Assembly (NCBI GenBank): GCA_017609385.1
Contig: JAFCEA010000001.1
Location: forward strand, 1-48,242
Origin: Candidatus Woesearchaeota archaeon
GTDB taxonomy: Archaea > Nanobdellota > Nanobdellia > Woesearchaeales > CG1-02-33-12
Length of the DNA: 48,242 nucleotides
Reading direction: 5' to 3'
Made by a program: the position numbers and the translations under genes
Notes under the pieces: generated by a model
Told to the model about the DNA's origin: nothing
The model's input: only the letters and a program-made list of their open reading frames with translations
Database searches by the model: none
Part shown: positions 10,141-17,465 of the stretch, piece after piece
How the letters are laid out: each line of letters opens with the position of its first letter
How positions within the stretch are numbered: the first letter of the stretch is position 1

Positions 10141-10671
10141 TCAAGCTTTATTTTCCGGTTTATTTTCCTTTTGCTCTGGTTTTGTTTCTTCTTTTTTAAC
10201 TTCTTTTATTTCTCCTTTGTGTTCTGGTTTTTTTAGTTCTTCTTTTCTTCCTTCCTGTTCTTGTTCTGGTTTCTTTTCTTCTGGTTTGCTTTCTTCATGT
10301 TTTTCTTGCTCAGAATGTTTTTCTTTCTCTTGTTCTGCTTTCACTTCTTCCTTTTTTTCATCAATTTTTGGCTTATCCTGTTTCTTTTCTTCCTTTTTTT
10401 CCCTAGGAATCCCTTTCTTAAATGCATATTCTGGCTCAATTCTTTCCATATCCTTCTTATTGGAATATAGGTAAGCTATTATCTTTGCATTGCCAAATCC
10501 AAATTCTGGATAAATATGCTTTATCACAATTAGCTCTCCTTTTGCATTTAATTTTTCAGCTAATATCTTCTTAATAGCATCTCTTGATGGTGTTGCTCCT
10601 GTATAGCTCTCTTTTGCTATAATCTCTGTTCTTGATAATAACGGATATTCTTTTTTTTCAACTATCTGCAT
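10141..10671 (-). CDS. rps24e: 30S ribosomal protein S24e with a Lys/Glu-rich C-terminal extension
   Basis: 176 aa. The first 90-95 residues are the S24e core (RTEIIAKESYTGATPSRDAIKKIL, with the FGFGNAKIIAYLY strand). The remaining 80-odd residues are low-complexity K/E/P/Q repeats, nearly doubling the family's usual length of about 100. The ATG has a GGTGA Shine-Dalgarno inside the end of spt4; an upstream GTG overlapping the spt4 stop is less likely. The tail resembles that of P0 in this window. Confidence 0.92.
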   Translation of the reverse strand: MQIVEKKEYPLLSRTEIIAKESYTGATPSRDAIKKILAEKLNAKGELIVIKHIYPEFGFGNAKIIAYLYSNKKDMERIEPEYAFKKGIPREKKEEKKQDKPKIDEKKEEVKAEQEKEKHSEQEKHEESKPEEKKPEQEQEGRKEELKKPEHKGEIKEVKKEETKPEQKENKPENKA

Positions 10672-10676
10672 AGAAT

Positions 10677-10862
10677 TCACCTTACCTTAATAACATACTC
10701 TCCCTTTACTTTTATTCCAATTTTTTCAGCAATCATTGACTTATCAGCATCAAGTACATTTATCCTGCCCTTCCAGTTTGTGGTAAACTGATTACCCTTG
10801 CATATGGGGCAACTGTCTCCCTTCACAAAAATCCTGCATTTTTTACAAACTTTTTTAGGCAT
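10677..10862 (-). CDS. spt4: Transcription elongation factor Spt4 (RpoE'')
   Basis: 61-aa zinc protein that pairs with Spt5 to clamp RNA polymerase during elongation. The zinc ligands are KVCKKCR and DSCPICKG. The WKGRINVLD strand is typical of the family. It starts 2 nt after the rpo7 stop and is tightly coupled to it. Confidence 0.93.
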   Translation of the reverse strand: MPKKVCKKCRIFVKGDSCPICKGNQFTTNWKGRINVLDADKSMIAEKIGIKVKGEYVIKVR

Positions 10863-10864
10863 TT

Positions 10865-11455
10865 TTATTTCCTTGATTTCTTTTTAGACTTTTTTTCAGT
10901 TTTTTTAGCTGTCTTTTTTTGCTCATACTTTTCTTCTATCCACTCTATTTTTCCAAGGCCAGTCTGCCTCATTGTCAAACCAAGCTTTGGGTTTGTGGGG
11001 TCTTTATAGCTCGTGGCAATTATTCTTGCCCTGCACTTATCACCTATTTTCAAAACTTTTCTTGATTCCTTGCCAGCAAGGGTCTTCTCCTTATTGAATG
11101 AAACAAAATCATTCATTGTTTGTGAGATATGGATCATGCCCTCTATTGGACCAATGCTGATAAAAGCTCCAAAGTCTGCAATGTCCTTTATCCTTCCAAG
11201 AACAACCTCCTGCATTTCTGGCTTGAAAGTTATTACCTCAAACTCTGTTTCATAGTATGATGCTCCATCTCCGGGGATTATAATCCCTTCTCCTATGTTG
11301 TCCAATCTTGATACATCTATTACAATGCCCAGTTCCTTTGAAATATAGCCCTCATACTTTTTTTTGATTCTCTCAAGCATTGCATCCTCTAGCTTAAGCC
11401 CAAAAAGATGGGGTGGAACCCTTATATGGTCTTTTAATTGTGTTTTATAGAACAT
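10865..11455 (-). CDS. rpo7: DNA-directed RNA polymerase subunit Rpo7 (RpoE')
   Basis: 196 aa. This stalk subunit of archaeal RNA polymerase partners Rpo4 and aids DNA melting and RNA binding. It has the N-terminal RNP-like tip (IRVPPHLFGL, GIVIDV) and a C-terminal S1/OB domain (VVLGRIKDIADFGAFISIGP, IHISQ). The last 20 or so residues are an unusually lysine-rich tail. It sits in the conserved archaeal cluster with spt4. Confidence 0.95.
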   Translation of the reverse strand: MFYKTQLKDHIRVPPHLFGLKLEDAMLERIKKKYEGYISKELGIVIDVSRLDNIGEGIIIPGDGASYYETEFEVITFKPEMQEVVLGRIKDIADFGAFISIGPIEGMIHISQTMNDFVSFNKEKTLAGKESRKVLKIGDKCRARIIATSYKDPTNPKLGLTMRQTGLGKIEWIEEKYEQKKTAKKTEKKSKKKSRK

Positions 11456-11471
11456 TTTGACCTTATTTCAA

Positions 11472-11873
11472 TTAAATAATCAGTTTAAGATACTTTTTTT
11501 GTCTCAAAACAATGATAGAGACTCCTTTTTTCCTTATCTCTCTTTTAAGCCCTTTATCCTGTGTTGCAACTATGAAATTTCCTTTTTTAATCAGGTTTAA
11601 AATTAAAAGGTCAACGTTTTTAACTCTTTTGTTTTTAGAGGGTGTTTTTATTATTTTAATCTTTTTCTTCTTGATTAATTCAAAGGAAATCTTTGCTGAC
11701 ATAACCTCCTTTGGCTTTCCTGTTTCAGCTAGTTTTTTCAGCTCAGTTATTGTGCCATCAACTATGCAGGCCATATATTTAAAATCACATATTCTTTGAA
11801 GCTCTGAAAATAGGTCTACCTTAAACTTAACCACACTTACTAAGAAATTTGTATCAAGGATTATTTTTTTCAT
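11472..11873 (-). CDS. PIN-domain protein (Fcf1/Utp24-like)
   Basis: 133-aa PIN nuclease domain. Acidic residues are visible at LDTNF (N-terminal Asp), the central TITELKKLAE, NVDLLILNL, and ATQDKGLKR near the end. This fits the archaeal COG1412 family related to the eukaryotic rRNA-processing nuclease Fcf1. The position directly upstream of rpo7-spt4 is the usual one in archaea and supports housekeeping RNA processing rather than a VapC toxin; no antitoxin gene is next to it. Confidence 0.8.
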   Translation of the reverse strand: MKKIILDTNFLVSVVKFKVDLFSELQRICDFKYMACIVDGTITELKKLAETGKPKEVMSAKISFELIKKKKIKIIKTPSKNKRVKNVDLLILNLIKKGNFIVATQDKGLKREIRKKGVSIIVLRQKKYLKLII

Positions 11874-11894
11874 GTTTTGTTAAATTAGTATTTA

Positions 11895-13124
11895 TTATTT
11901 ATATCTTTTGAAAACTAAAACCGCATTGTGGCCTCCAAAGCCAAAAGAATTAGACATTGCTATATCAACATCTTTTTTTCTCGATTCATTTGGTACATAA
12001 TCAAGGTCACACTCTGGATCCTTAAATTCATAGTTTATTGTTGGAGGAATTATATTATTTTTGATTGTCAAGATTGAGATAATTGCTTCTAGACCACCAG
12101 CTGCTCCTATAAGATGTCCTGTCATTGATTTTGTTGAGCTTACTGGAATTTTCTTGGCATTAGAAAACACTTTTTTTATTGCTAGTGTTTCTATTCTGTC
12201 ATTTAAAGGGGTTGATGTTCCATGTGCATTAATATAATCAATCTGTTCTGGTTCTAATTTTGAACTTAATAAGGCTCCTCGCATTGCATCTGCTGCACCC
12301 TCACCATTTTTATCAGGAGCAGCTAATTTATAAGCATCGCAATTACAGCTATAACCAACAATTTCTGCATATATTCCTGCATTTCTTTCTAATGCATGTT
12401 GTTGTTCTTCTAGTACCAAAATTCCTGCGCCTTCTCCTAAAACAAAACCACTTCTTTTTTTATCAAAGGGTCTTGATGCTTTTTTTGGCTCATCATTGTA
12501 TTCTTTAGTTATTGCCATCATATTTGTAAATGCTGCTACTCCTACTGGTACAATAGGCGCTTCTGTGCCCCCTGTGATTATTAGATCTGCTTCTCCATGT
12601 TTTATTTTTAAATAGGATTCACCAATTGCATTAGCACCAGAAGCACATGCTGTTGAAACAGAAAAATTAGAGCCTTTAAGAGAATATTTTATTGCTATAA
12701 GTGCTGGTGCTGCATTTGACATTAGTTTTGGTATTGTCTTTGGGTTAACTTTATCAGGACCTTTTTCATATAAAATATTTTGTTGCTTTATTGTTGTTTT
12801 AAGACCACCAATTGCTGTTCCAATGATTACACCTATTTTTTTTCCTGATGGGATTTCTAGATTATTAAGAGCTCGCTCTGTTGCTGCCAAGGCATATTGT
12901 GAAAATAAATCAAGGTCCTTTATTTCTTTTTTGCTTATTTTATAGTGTTCTGGATTAAAGTCTTTTACTTCTGCTGCAATCTTAACCTCAAAATCAGAAC
13001 TATCAAATTTTGTTATTTTATCTACACCAGAAACACCATTAACAAGATTCTCCCAAAATGTATTTATATCGTTACCCAGGGGAGAAATTACACCTAAACC
13101 GGTTACAACCACCCTTCTTTCCAT
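11895..13124 (-). CDS. fabF: Beta-ketoacyl-ACP synthase II (FabF-type)
   Basis: 409-aa condensing enzyme of bacterial type II fatty-acid synthesis, full length. The Cys-His-His triad is complete: Cys about 163 (STACASG), His in NAHGTST, and His in MTGHLIGAAG; the end carries GFGGHNA. It faces fabH across 52 bp with a shared TATA box and would be leaderless. Most archaea lack fatty-acid synthesis, so horizontal origin is likely. No ACP, FabG, FabZ or FabI gene is in the window, so the product is unknown; a polyketide-like or acyl-modification role is possible. Confidence 0.93.
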   Translation of the reverse strand: MERRVVVTGLGVISPLGNDINTFWENLVNGVSGVDKITKFDSSDFEVKIAAEVKDFNPEHYKISKKEIKDLDLFSQYALAATERALNNLEIPSGKKIGVIIGTAIGGLKTTIKQQNILYEKGPDKVNPKTIPKLMSNAAPALIAIKYSLKGSNFSVSTACASGANAIGESYLKIKHGEADLIITGGTEAPIVPVGVAAFTNMMAITKEYNDEPKKASRPFDKKRSGFVLGEGAGILVLEEQQHALERNAGIYAEIVGYSCNCDAYKLAAPDKNGEGAADAMRGALLSSKLEPEQIDYINAHGTSTPLNDRIETLAIKKVFSNAKKIPVSSTKSMTGHLIGAAGGLEAIISILTIKNNIIPPTINYEFKDPECDLDYVPNESRKKDVDIAMSNSFGFGGHNAVLVFKRYK

Positions 13125-13147
13125 TGCTTATTTGTAACAGCAAAAGG

Positions 13148-13155
13148 TATTTAAA
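13148..13155. promoter_or_regulatory. Shared bidirectional TATA box between fabF and fabH
   Basis: TATTTAAA reads TTTAAATA on the other strand, so it can serve as a TATA box in both directions. Its centre is about 25 nt from the fabH ATG (13177) and 27 nt from the fabF ATG (13124), the archaeal TATA-to-start distance each way. No other TATA-like sequence is visible in the 52-bp gap. Both mRNAs would be leaderless. Confidence 0.6.
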
Positions 13156-13176
13156 GGTTTCTGAGTTCTCAAGTTT

Positions 13177-13854
13177 ATGGACAATGTAAGAATTGCTGGA
13201 ATTGGTTCTTATCTTCCTAAAAAGATTGTTACTAATAAAGATTTAGAAAATATAGTTAAGAATTATGATTATAGTAAATATGATGATTTTTCTGAGTGGG
13301 TAATTAGAGTAACAGGCATTGAAGAAAGACACTATGCTGATGGAAATGAAACAATAGAAGAAATGGGTGCTGAAGCTTCTAAAAAAGCATTAGAGGACGC
13401 TAATTTGAAAGCAATTGATATTGACTTAATAATTCTAAATACATTCACACCAGGGGCATTAATACCAACTTCAGCTATTGAAGTAGGGCATTTAATTGGT
13501 AATGATAACATACCAGCTATTACAATAAACCAGGCATGTTCTGGTTTTGTTTATGCAGTAGAGAGCGCGTACCATCATATAAGAAGTGGAAAATACAACA
13601 ATGTCTTAGTTGTTGCAAGTGAAAAATTATCAAGTATTATTGATTATAGCAACCCAAAAACAGCTATTTTGTTTGGGGATGGTGCTGGAGCAGCTGTTTT
13701 GCAAAGGAGTAATAAAAAAGGCATCTTGGGGATACCCTACATTGGCGGAAAATATTCTTCTAAACATATTAATGTAAAAAATACAGGTGTAGATGTAAAA
13801 GATATTCTAACAAAGGCTGAAAAAAGTATGTTAAAAAGGAATACCTCAAAATGA
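13177..13854 (+). CDS. fabH: Beta-ketoacyl-ACP synthase III (FabH-type), N-terminal part
   Basis: 225 codons holding the N-terminal thiolase-fold half: GIGSYLPKKIVTN at the start, WVIRVTGIEERH, and the nucleophile Cys121 in NQACSGFVYA. The frame ends at TGA inside TCAAAATGAG, just before the conserved region MxGxxV. The rest of the enzyme, with the His and Asn, continues in the -1 frame from 13851. Adding one A to the A4 run, or a -1 slip there, would fuse the two parts without loss. Confidence 0.85.
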   Translation: MDNVRIAGIGSYLPKKIVTNKDLENIVKNYDYSKYDDFSEWVIRVTGIEERHYADGNETIEEMGAEASKKALEDANLKAIDIDLIILNTFTPGALIPTSAIEVGHLIGNDNIPAITINQACSGFVYAVESAYHHIRSGKYNNVLVVASEKLSSIIDYSNPKTAILFGDGAGAAVLQRSNKKGILGIPYIGGKYSSKHINVKNTGVDVKDILTKAEKSMLKRNTSK

Positions 13855-14192
13855 GTGGTGGTCCACAGGTATTAAGACAAGCTGTTAATGCTATGGTTCA
13901 GTCTGCTAGAATTGCACTTAGAAGAAGCAATTTAGAAATAAAGGACATTGACTGGCTTTGCCCTCATCAAGCAAATAAAAGAATAATAGACGGTACTGCT
14001 AAATCTAAATACTTGCGTATGTCAAAAAAAACTCTTATTACAATAGAAGAAGATGGTAATGTATCTGGTGCTTCTAATATTATAACCCTTGATAAAAGTA
14101 TAAAACAAGGTAAGGTTAAAAGAGGAGATAAAATTTTAATAACTGCTGTTGGTGGGGGTTATACAATGGGTGCTTTTGTTTTTGAATATTAA
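13851..14192 (+). CDS. fabH: Beta-ketoacyl-ACP synthase III (FabH-type), C-terminal part
   Basis: 113 codons, overlapping the first part by ATGA. It starts at the conserved segment MSGGPQVLRQAV (MAGNEVFKVAV in the E. coli enzyme) and carries catalytic His39 (CPHQANKR) and the Asn in GNVSGASN, ending in the C-terminal strand GGGYTMGAFVF. Neither half is a complete active site. Explanations are a sequencing or assembly indel, a recent mutation, programmed -1 frameshifting, or two coupled subunits. It overlaps the end of the convergent nfo gene by 4 nt. Confidence 0.85.
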   Translation: MSGGPQVLRQAVNAMVQSARIALRRSNLEIKDIDWLCPHQANKRIIDGTAKSKYLRMSKKTLITIEEDGNVSGASNIITLDKSIKQGKVKRGDKILITAVGGGYTMGAFVFEY

Positions 14193-14968
14193 TTTGATTT
14201 TAATTTTTCTATAATTTCCTTCATCTTTAATGAATCTTCCCATGTTATGGGGCTCTCGCAGATTATAGTTATGTCAACCTTTCTTTTAAGTATTTCCTTG
14301 GCCAAAGGCAAAAAATCAGCCCCCTCCATAATAATATGTCTTCTCTCTCCTTTATCGCTGAATTCAATTCCTGAAAAGTGAGAATGAATATGCCTTAAAC
14401 CAGATAACTGGTCAAAAACAGATAAGTAATTTATAGAGCTGTTTCTTGCATGCAAATGCGCAAAATCAACACAAATACTGCATTTGATTTCATCCCTTAG
14501 CTTTAAAATCTCATTCAAGGAGCCAAACTGTGATTTTTTTCCTGTTGTCTCTGGTGCAAGTTTTGTTTTCCATTTATTTTCTCTTATTATATCCTGCATT
14601 TCAATAATCTCTTTCTTTATCATTTCATAACATTCCTTATCAGAAAGCTTGCCATAAAATCCAGGATGAAAAACAACATGGCTTGCCTTAAGATAATGAG
14701 CTCTTTCGCAGCTGTCTAGAATACGCTTTTTTGATGCTTCAATTTTTTGCTTTTCAGCAGATGCAAGATTTATGTAATATGGCGCATGAACACTAAGCTT
14801 AATATCAAGTCTTTCTGCGAGCTTTCCAATTTCTTTTGCAAGCTTATTCTGCATTCTTACACCATAAGTAAACTCAACCTCCATTGCATTCAGGCCAATC
14901 TTCTCAATATAGCCAAGGCCATCCAAAGTGCTTTTCATGGGAGAGCCAGCAGGACCAAGCCTAATCAT
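14189..14968 (-). CDS. nfo: AP endonuclease, endonuclease IV family
   Basis: 259-aa TIM-barrel DNA-repair enzyme that cuts 5' of abasic sites. Zinc ligands can be matched to the family: His in SVHAPYYIN, His in VVFHPGFYG, Glu in LAPETTGK, Asp and His in CVDFAHLHAR, His in HIHSHFSG, and Glu in IICESP. It overlaps the upstream antiporter gene by 4 nt, suggesting translational coupling. Confidence 0.9.
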   Translation of the reverse strand: MIRLGPAGSPMKSTLDGLGYIEKIGLNAMEVEFTYGVRMQNKLAKEIGKLAERLDIKLSVHAPYYINLASAEKQKIEASKKRILDSCERAHYLKASHVVFHPGFYGKLSDKECYEMIKKEIIEMQDIIRENKWKTKLAPETTGKKSQFGSLNEILKLRDEIKCSICVDFAHLHARNSSINYLSVFDQLSGLRHIHSHFSGIEFSDKGERRHIIMEGADFLPLAKEILKRKVDITIICESPITWEDSLKMKEIIEKLKSN

Positions 14969-16149
14969 TGTGTTTCTGCCTCTAGGAAATTTCTTGAAAG
15001 TTTTGTAACTATTGTAGAAAGTATTATGCTATAAACAATAAATGCAACTATAATATCCAGTAGTGTAATAATTCCAGGTATGTTATAGGTAGCCAGGATA
15101 AATACAACAACTGCAACAGCAATTCCCTTTGGTATGTTTAATGTCATAAAAAGCTTTTCCTTAAAAGAATAATTTAGTTTTGAAAAACACAGCTGGACTG
15201 ACATATATCTTATTACTAAATATATTATGAATAATAGTATTGATTTTGAAATAAACCAAAATTCTAGTGGAAAATCTATGATTATGCCCAGTAGTATAAA
15301 GACAATGATTTCAAGTGAATTTGCAAACATGTAAGAAAATTCGTGCAATGTTTCTTTTTCCCTGACATAAACATTACCAAAAAACAATCCTAGGGTTGTT
15401 ACTGCAAGAACTCCATTACCCTTGAGATTCTCTGCAAGGATATAGGTTATAAGGGCAGCAGTGATTAAAGCAAGGGGTGATAATCTCTCTGAATATTTGG
15501 TTCTCATTATTTTGAATATAACTATACCAACTAAAATCCCAGCACCAATTCCTGTAACAAACTGCTGCAAGAAAGGACCTGCAGATTCTAGGAATTTTGA
15601 GAAAAAGAACTCTTTACTATAATCTTGGAATAAGTCAAGAATTATAAAAGGTATTAAAACAATTAAAGGCGTATTAATTATTGATTCTATGTTAAGCAGC
15701 TCTATTACCCTGTTCTTGGTTTGTTTAAGCATTGTTAAAACAACATCTGGAGCTGTTCCAGACATAAGGGCAGCAAACATCATTGCCAGAAATATGTTGC
15801 TGACATTAAAAATAAGGCTTACAGATATTGTTAGGAGTATAAGGTTTAGTATGAGAAATATTCCGACCAACTTTAATGCCCTAAATGAGAAAGTATCAAA
15901 CTCCCTTAGCTTGAACCTGGAGCTTGCGTCAAAGATTATCATAACCAAGGCAAGTATTCCTACAGAAGTCAAGAATATTGGCGAGAACTGAATTAATTGT
16001 CTGCCATAATACCTAATGTGACCAATAAGTATCCCGGTTAGAACCAATAAGAGTATGTTTGGCAGCTTTATCTTTTCTGAAAGAATTGTGCATAAGATAC
16101 CTATAACCAAGAGGATTGCGAATGAAGTTAAATAAAAAAGTGCATCCAT
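14965..16149 (-). CDS. Cation/proton antiporter (CPA superfamily)
   Basis: 394 aa with about 11-12 hydrophobic helices over the whole length and no cytosolic TrkA-type domain. The Nha/Kef fold is indicated by ILSEKIKLPNILLLVLTGILIG at the start, GTAPDVVLTML (equivalent of TDPVA) and NIESIINTPLIVL. In most CPA1 exchangers the last motif is ESLxND, whose Asp binds the ion; here it reads N-T. The Shine-Dalgarno AGGTGAT precedes the ATG. It probably helps pH or Na+ homeostasis, but the ion and stoichiometry cannot be read. Confidence 0.8.
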   Translation of the reverse strand: MDALFYLTSFAILLVIGILCTILSEKIKLPNILLLVLTGILIGHIRYYGRQLIQFSPIFLTSVGILALVMIIFDASSRFKLREFDTFSFRALKLVGIFLILNLILLTISVSLIFNVSNIFLAMMFAALMSGTAPDVVLTMLKQTKNRVIELLNIESIINTPLIVLIPFIILDLFQDYSKEFFFSKFLESAGPFLQQFVTGIGAGILVGIVIFKIMRTKYSERLSPLALITAALITYILAENLKGNGVLAVTTLGLFFGNVYVREKETLHEFSYMFANSLEIIVFILLGIIIDFPLEFWFISKSILLFIIYLVIRYMSVQLCFSKLNYSFKEKLFMTLNIPKGIAVAVVVFILATYNIPGIITLLDIIVAFIVYSIILSTIVTKLSRNFLEAETQ

Positions 16150-16198
16150 TATATCACCTGTTTTTAAATAAAAAAGAGATATTTATTAAACTTTTGCT

Positions 16199-16996
16199 TT
16201 AGGGTTTTTTCTTCTTGAAAAAATACTGCAATGGCCTCTGTTTTTTTGGTTTTAAGAGAGTTTTGCTTACCTTTGCTATTTTCTCTTGTTCTAAAAATGA
16301 TTTTAAAAATCTCTTTCTTGTCCTATTTGTCAGTATATCCTGCTCAAGTGTTTTTGCAAGCCTTTCTGGCCTCTTTAATGATGATTCCTTTACAATATCG
16401 ACTATAATTTTTTCATTTGATTCCTTTTCAAGTATTCTTTTGACATCATCCTGCTCTAACAACCTTTTTATGAATATTTCTCTTGTGCCCTGGGTTAAGA
16501 CCTTGTTGCCTGTTTCTTTTTTTAACAGCTCTGCAAGATTATCTGGATTGGCTATCAACAGGTATTTAATAAGCTGTATTGTTCTTACTGTTGTATTTCT
16601 GTAGTTCTGCTTGTCAATATCATCTATTACTTCATAGAGTATGTCATCAAATTTCAAAACATTGATTCCCTTTAGATTAATGTTTCTATGAGATGTCAAA
16701 ATTAGTGTTTTTTCATAGTTAAAGGCTGTTCCAACAAAGTCTTTTATGACTTGTTTTACTTTTTTGATAACTGTCTTGTCTTCAAATTTTTTTATGTATT
16801 CGTTTATATCCTTGTCAACAAGTGTTGAGCTTATAGAACAATTAACCTCTATATGCTCTACCCTCTCAAGCTTTCCATTTTTAAGTTTTATTGCTATAAG
16901 GTCTATTACCTTGTTTTTTCCAGCATTGATATCATTAATAGTAAAGAAACCCTTTTTATTAAGCCAAAGATTAACTATTTCTTTTTCTTGACTCAT
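16199..16996 (-). CDS. Unrecognised protein with a PD-(D/E)xK-like N-terminal domain
   Basis: 265 aa. Residues 1-130 resemble a restriction-endonuclease-like fold: IDLIAIKLKNG then HIEVNCS, where an active nuclease would have E-x-K. Here Asn replaces Lys, so it may be inactive or use another residue. Residues 140-250 are charged and helical, with two similar segments (TREIFIKRLLEQDD and TRKRFLKSFLEQEK) that look like a duplicated helical unit; the end is strongly basic. The ATG is chosen for its GAGGTG Shine-Dalgarno over a GTG 27 nt upstream. The leader holds a GGCC-N5-GGCC hairpin (17018-17030). Confidence 0.6.
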   Translation of the reverse strand: MSQEKEIVNLWLNKKGFFTINDINAGKNKVIDLIAIKLKNGKLERVEHIEVNCSISSTLVDKDINEYIKKFEDKTVIKKVKQVIKDFVGTAFNYEKTLILTSHRNINLKGINVLKFDDILYEVIDDIDKQNYRNTTVRTIQLIKYLLIANPDNLAELLKKETGNKVLTQGTREIFIKRLLEQDDVKRILEKESNEKIIVDIVKESSLKRPERLAKTLEQDILTNRTRKRFLKSFLEQEKIAKVSKTLLKPKKQRPLQYFFKKKKP

Positions 16997-17140
16997 AAGC
17001 AAGCACCTCTCTAAGATGGCCACTAAGGCCTGTAAATCCCCCCAGTCCTGAATTGAAGCAAAATATTATATAAACCCCAAGAATTCAACTATTTAAATGT
17101 TTCTAATCGAGATTTTAAAATTCTATTAAAAAAGTTTATT
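16997..17140. other. Intergenic interval with leader and promoter elements
   Basis: On the minus strand it holds the leader of the nuclease-like gene, a TATA-like TTTATATAATAT near 17064-17075, and a second element GAAACATTTAAATAG (17089-17103) of the type seen before several other minus-strand genes here. No coding sequence is evident. Confidence 0.4.
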
Positions 17141-17412
17141 TTAAGATTTCTTATCGTGCCTGTACATTACAATATACAGAAAGATTGAAACAAGAACCAA
17201 TATCTCGCCAATATAAATAGTGTAGTTGGCTATATTAAGGCTTGCAGAATATCTTTGATGTGATGAGCTTCTGCAGAATCACAAATATTCTCTGGCTCGC
17301 AGTCGGGTGGAAAACAACAGCTTTGTGATACAACATTGCCTGTAATGCCCCCGCCAATCAAAAGAAAACCAATAAATAAAGTAACCAAGGGGATTATTAG
17401 TTTGCTTTTCAT
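17141..17412 (-). pseudogene. Small Cys-containing membrane protein, apparently frameshifted
   Basis: The first frame (17412 to 17230) encodes 60 aa: a signal/membrane segment (residues 5-27), then a CC...C...C region and an abrupt end. In an overlapping frame, open to the TAA at 17141-17143, the sequence continues as SASLNIANYTIYIGEILV and a second hydrophobic segment ending in MYRHDKKS. Joined near 17255-17275 they make a sensible protein with two membrane segments and a short Cys-rich loop. No homopolymer marks the shift. It could be a real mutation, a sequence error, or two chance frames. Function unknown. Confidence 0.5.
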
Positions 17413-17465
17413 AATCAGGTTAAAAACTTTACAAATATAAAAAGATTTCTAAAAATTCATTTAAT

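Noticed and set aside
11472..11873. VapC toxin of a toxin-antitoxin pair
   Set aside because: No antitoxin gene adjoins it, and the position upstream of rpo7-spt4 is the conserved place of the Fcf1-like PIN protein.
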